Shown: positions 5,800 to 7,196 of the stretch, one piece after another | Position numbering within the stretch: the stretch's first letter is position 1 | Layout of the letters: each line of letters begins with the position of its first letter | Origin: Terriglobia bacterium | Lineage (GTDB): Bacteria; Acidobacteriota; Terriglobia; UBA7540 | NCBI GenBank assembly: GCA_022866195.1 | Contig: JALHUF010000331.1 | Span: forward strand, 1 to 7,196 | Direction: 5' to 3' | DNA: 7,196 bases | The notes under the pieces: generated by a model | What the model was told of the DNA's origin: nothing | What the model saw: the letters and a program-made list of their open reading frames with translations, nothing else | Database searches by the model: none | Position numbers and translations under genes: made by a program

Positions 5800-7196
5800 A
5801 TGCCCGAAGTGTTCCGCAATTATGTTGCTGGCCAATGGGTCGAGTGCAAATCCCACGAGACGTTTCCGAACATCAACCCGGCCGACACGGACGAGGTGGT
5901 GGGTCTGTTTCAAGCATCCGGCCCCGCAGACGTCCAGGAGGCGTGCGACATGGCCGCGAAGGCGGAGCCCGGCTGGGCAGCGCTGCCCGCCCCGCGACGC
6001 GGGGAATATCTCTTCAAGGCCGCAGAAATCCTGGAGAGCCGGCTTGCCAAACTCGGCGAGGACATGACCCGCGAGGAAGGCAAGACGCTGCCGGAAGCCA
6101 AGGCGGAAGTGAAGCGTGCCATCAACATCTTCCATTACTTTGGCGGCGAGGGCGCGAGGCAGTTCAGCTACCAGATTCCCTCCGAGCGCGAAAACGTCTT
6201 CTGCTACACGATGCGCAAGCCGCTGGGAGTGGTGGGCCTCATTACGCCCTGGAATTTTCCCAGCGCCATTCCCGCTTGGAAGATGGCGCCGGCCTTGGTG
6301 GGTGGCAACACGGTGGTCATCAAACCGGCGTCGCTCGCGCCGCTGAGCGCTCTGCGCCTGGTGGAAGCGCTTCACGAAGCCGGCATCCCGGCGGGCGCCA
6401 TCAACTACGTTACCGGCGGAGGAGGCACGGTCGGCAACACGCTGGTCGATCACCCCGCCATTCGCGCCGTATCCTTCACTGGCTCCTGCGAAGTCGGGAA
6501 CACGCTCTACGACCGCGTGGCACGGCGCAAGATTCGCGTGCAGCTCGAAATGGGCGGGAAGAACCCCACGGTGGTCCTCAAGGACGCCGATCTTAATTAC
6601 GCCGCGGACGTCCTCGTGAACGGCGCGTTCTTCTCTACGGGCCAGAAGTGCACGGCGTGCAGCCGCGCCGTCATCGAGCGCGCTGTCTACGAGCTTCTGG
6701 TCGAAATCCTGGTGGCGAAGACCCGCAAGATGAAGGTTGGCAACGGCCTTGAACCCGGCATCGACATGGGCCCGGCAGTGGACGCCAGCCAGCTTGAGAC
6801 CGATTTGAAATACATCGAGATTGCCAAGCAGGAAGGCGCGAAGCTGCTGTGTGGCGGGAATCGCCTGACCGGCGGGATTTACGACAAGGGCTACTTCGTC
6901 GAGCCGACCATCTTCGGCGACGTGGTGCCGCAGATGCGCATCGCGCAGGAAGAGGTCTTTGGGCCGGTGCTGGCGCTGATGGTGGCGGAGGATTTCGATG
7001 ATGCGATGCGGCTGGCCAATAGCGCCCGGTTTGGCCTTTCCGCGTCCATCGTCTCAAGGGATCTGACGCGCGTCCACCAGTTTATCAACAGCATTCAAGC
7101 GGGCCTGATCACCGTGAACCTGCCGACGGCGGGAGTAGAATACCAACTGCCCTTCGGCGGCACCAAGGAATCGAGCTTCGGCATGCGCGAGCAAGG
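5800..7196 (+). CDS. Aldehyde dehydrogenase, 2-oxoglutarate-semialdehyde dehydrogenase-like (3' end cut off)
   Basis: This NAD(P)-dependent aldehyde dehydrogenase shows 465 residues in the window. The open frame runs off the right edge, probably missing only a few dozen C-terminal residues. Active-site landmarks are all present: N152 in PWNFP, K175 in VIKPAS, the cofactor-loop FTGSCEVG (226-233), the general base E250 in QLEMGG, the nucleophile C284 in GQKCTA and E385 in EEVFGP. The N-terminus ([19 protein letters not shown]), the stretch [12 protein letters not shown] and the C-terminal [17 protein letters not shown] closely resemble, from memory, Bacillus subtilis YcbD and 2,5-dioxovalerate (2-oxoglutarate semialdehyde) dehydrogenases. 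These make 2-oxoglutarate in sugar-acid or pentose oxidation. Succinate-semialdehyde or another aldehyde remains possible. The start is set by AAGGGAGG (5788-5795), four bases before the ATG. The enzyme is cytosolic and has its own promoter at 5715-5744. Partner pathway genes would lie beyond the window. Confidence 0.92.
   Translation, partial: MPEVFRNYVAGQWVECKSHETFPNINPADTDEVVGLFQASGPADVQEACDMAAKAEPGWAALPAPRRGEYLFKAAEILESRLAKLGEDMTREEGKTLPEAKAEVKRAINIFHYFGGEGARQFSYQIPSERENVFCYTMRKPLGVVGLITPWNFPSAIPAWKMAPALVGGNTVVIKPASLAPLSALRLVEALHEAGIPAGAINYVTGGGGTVGNTLVDHPAIRAVSFTGSCEVGNTLYDRVARRKIRVQLEMGGKNPTVVLKDADLNYAADVLVNGAFFSTGQKCTACSRAVIERAVYELLVEILVAKTRKMKVGNGLEPGIDMGPAVDASQLETDLKYIEIAKQEGAKLLCGGNRLTGGIYDKGYFVEPTIFGDVVPQMRIAQEEVFGPVLALMVAEDFDDAMRLANSARFGLSASIVSRDLTRVHQFINSIQAGLITVNLPTAGVEYQLPFGGTKESSFGMREQ

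Noticed and set aside
5541..6596. 351-residue plus-strand frame across the dehydrogenase start
   Set aside because: It is out of frame with the aldehyde dehydrogenase, whose motifs are unmistakable. It is Arg/Gly/Ser-rich and lacks a plausible ribosome site.

Overview
The window is a GC-rich bacterial chromosomal stretch with mostly G/C third codon positions and sensible Shine-Dalgarno sites. It carries ordinary metabolic and hydrolytic genes separated by repeat-filled gaps. The protein mix (a VC1184-type class V aminotransferase, a CocE/NonD hydrolase, a PIG-L deacetylase, a secreted esterase, tiny Lys/Cys-rich proteins and a ketoglutarate-semialdehyde-type aldehyde dehydrogenase) and the repeat style fit an Acidobacteriota-like soil or sediment genome. 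That placement is inference, because no rRNA or phylogenetic marker is present. No phage, IS, CRISPR or tRNA is visible.

Layout: 3-122 is the possible 3' end of an unidentified gene. 204-1451 (+) is a PLP enzyme of the cysteine-desulfurase superfamily that lacks the desulfurase cysteine. 1470-1539 holds two hairpin structures. 1629-3398 (+) is an exported CocE/NonD-family serine hydrolase with its own promoter candidate at 1545-1573. 3402-3479 is an AT-rich inverted array of heptamers. 3505-4197 (+) is a PIG-L/LmbE-type deacetylase with Gly in place of the usual catalytic Asp. 4194-4247 is a GC-rich palindromic repeat that overlaps the PIG-L stop and separates it from the convergent exported esterase at 4253-5110 (-). 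5298-5495 (+) is a 65-residue hypothetical protein. It overlaps by 4 bp, tail to tail, a Cys-rich mini-protein on the minus strand (5492-5659). 5800-7196 (+) is an aldehyde dehydrogenase resembling 2-oxoglutarate-semialdehyde dehydrogenase, cut by the window edge, behind a near-consensus promoter at 5715-5744.

The genes do not form one tight operon. Gaps on the same strand are about 80-180 bp, several genes have their own promoter candidates, and two pairs are convergent. Two exported hydrolases, a deacetylase and a sugar-acid-pathway dehydrogenase point loosely to use of esters, acylated sugars and sugar acids from plant or cell debris. No dedicated pathway can be reconstructed here, and I see no clear undescribed system. 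The most unusual items are the heptamer inverted array, the PIG-L active-site substitution, and the pair of overlapping small genes.
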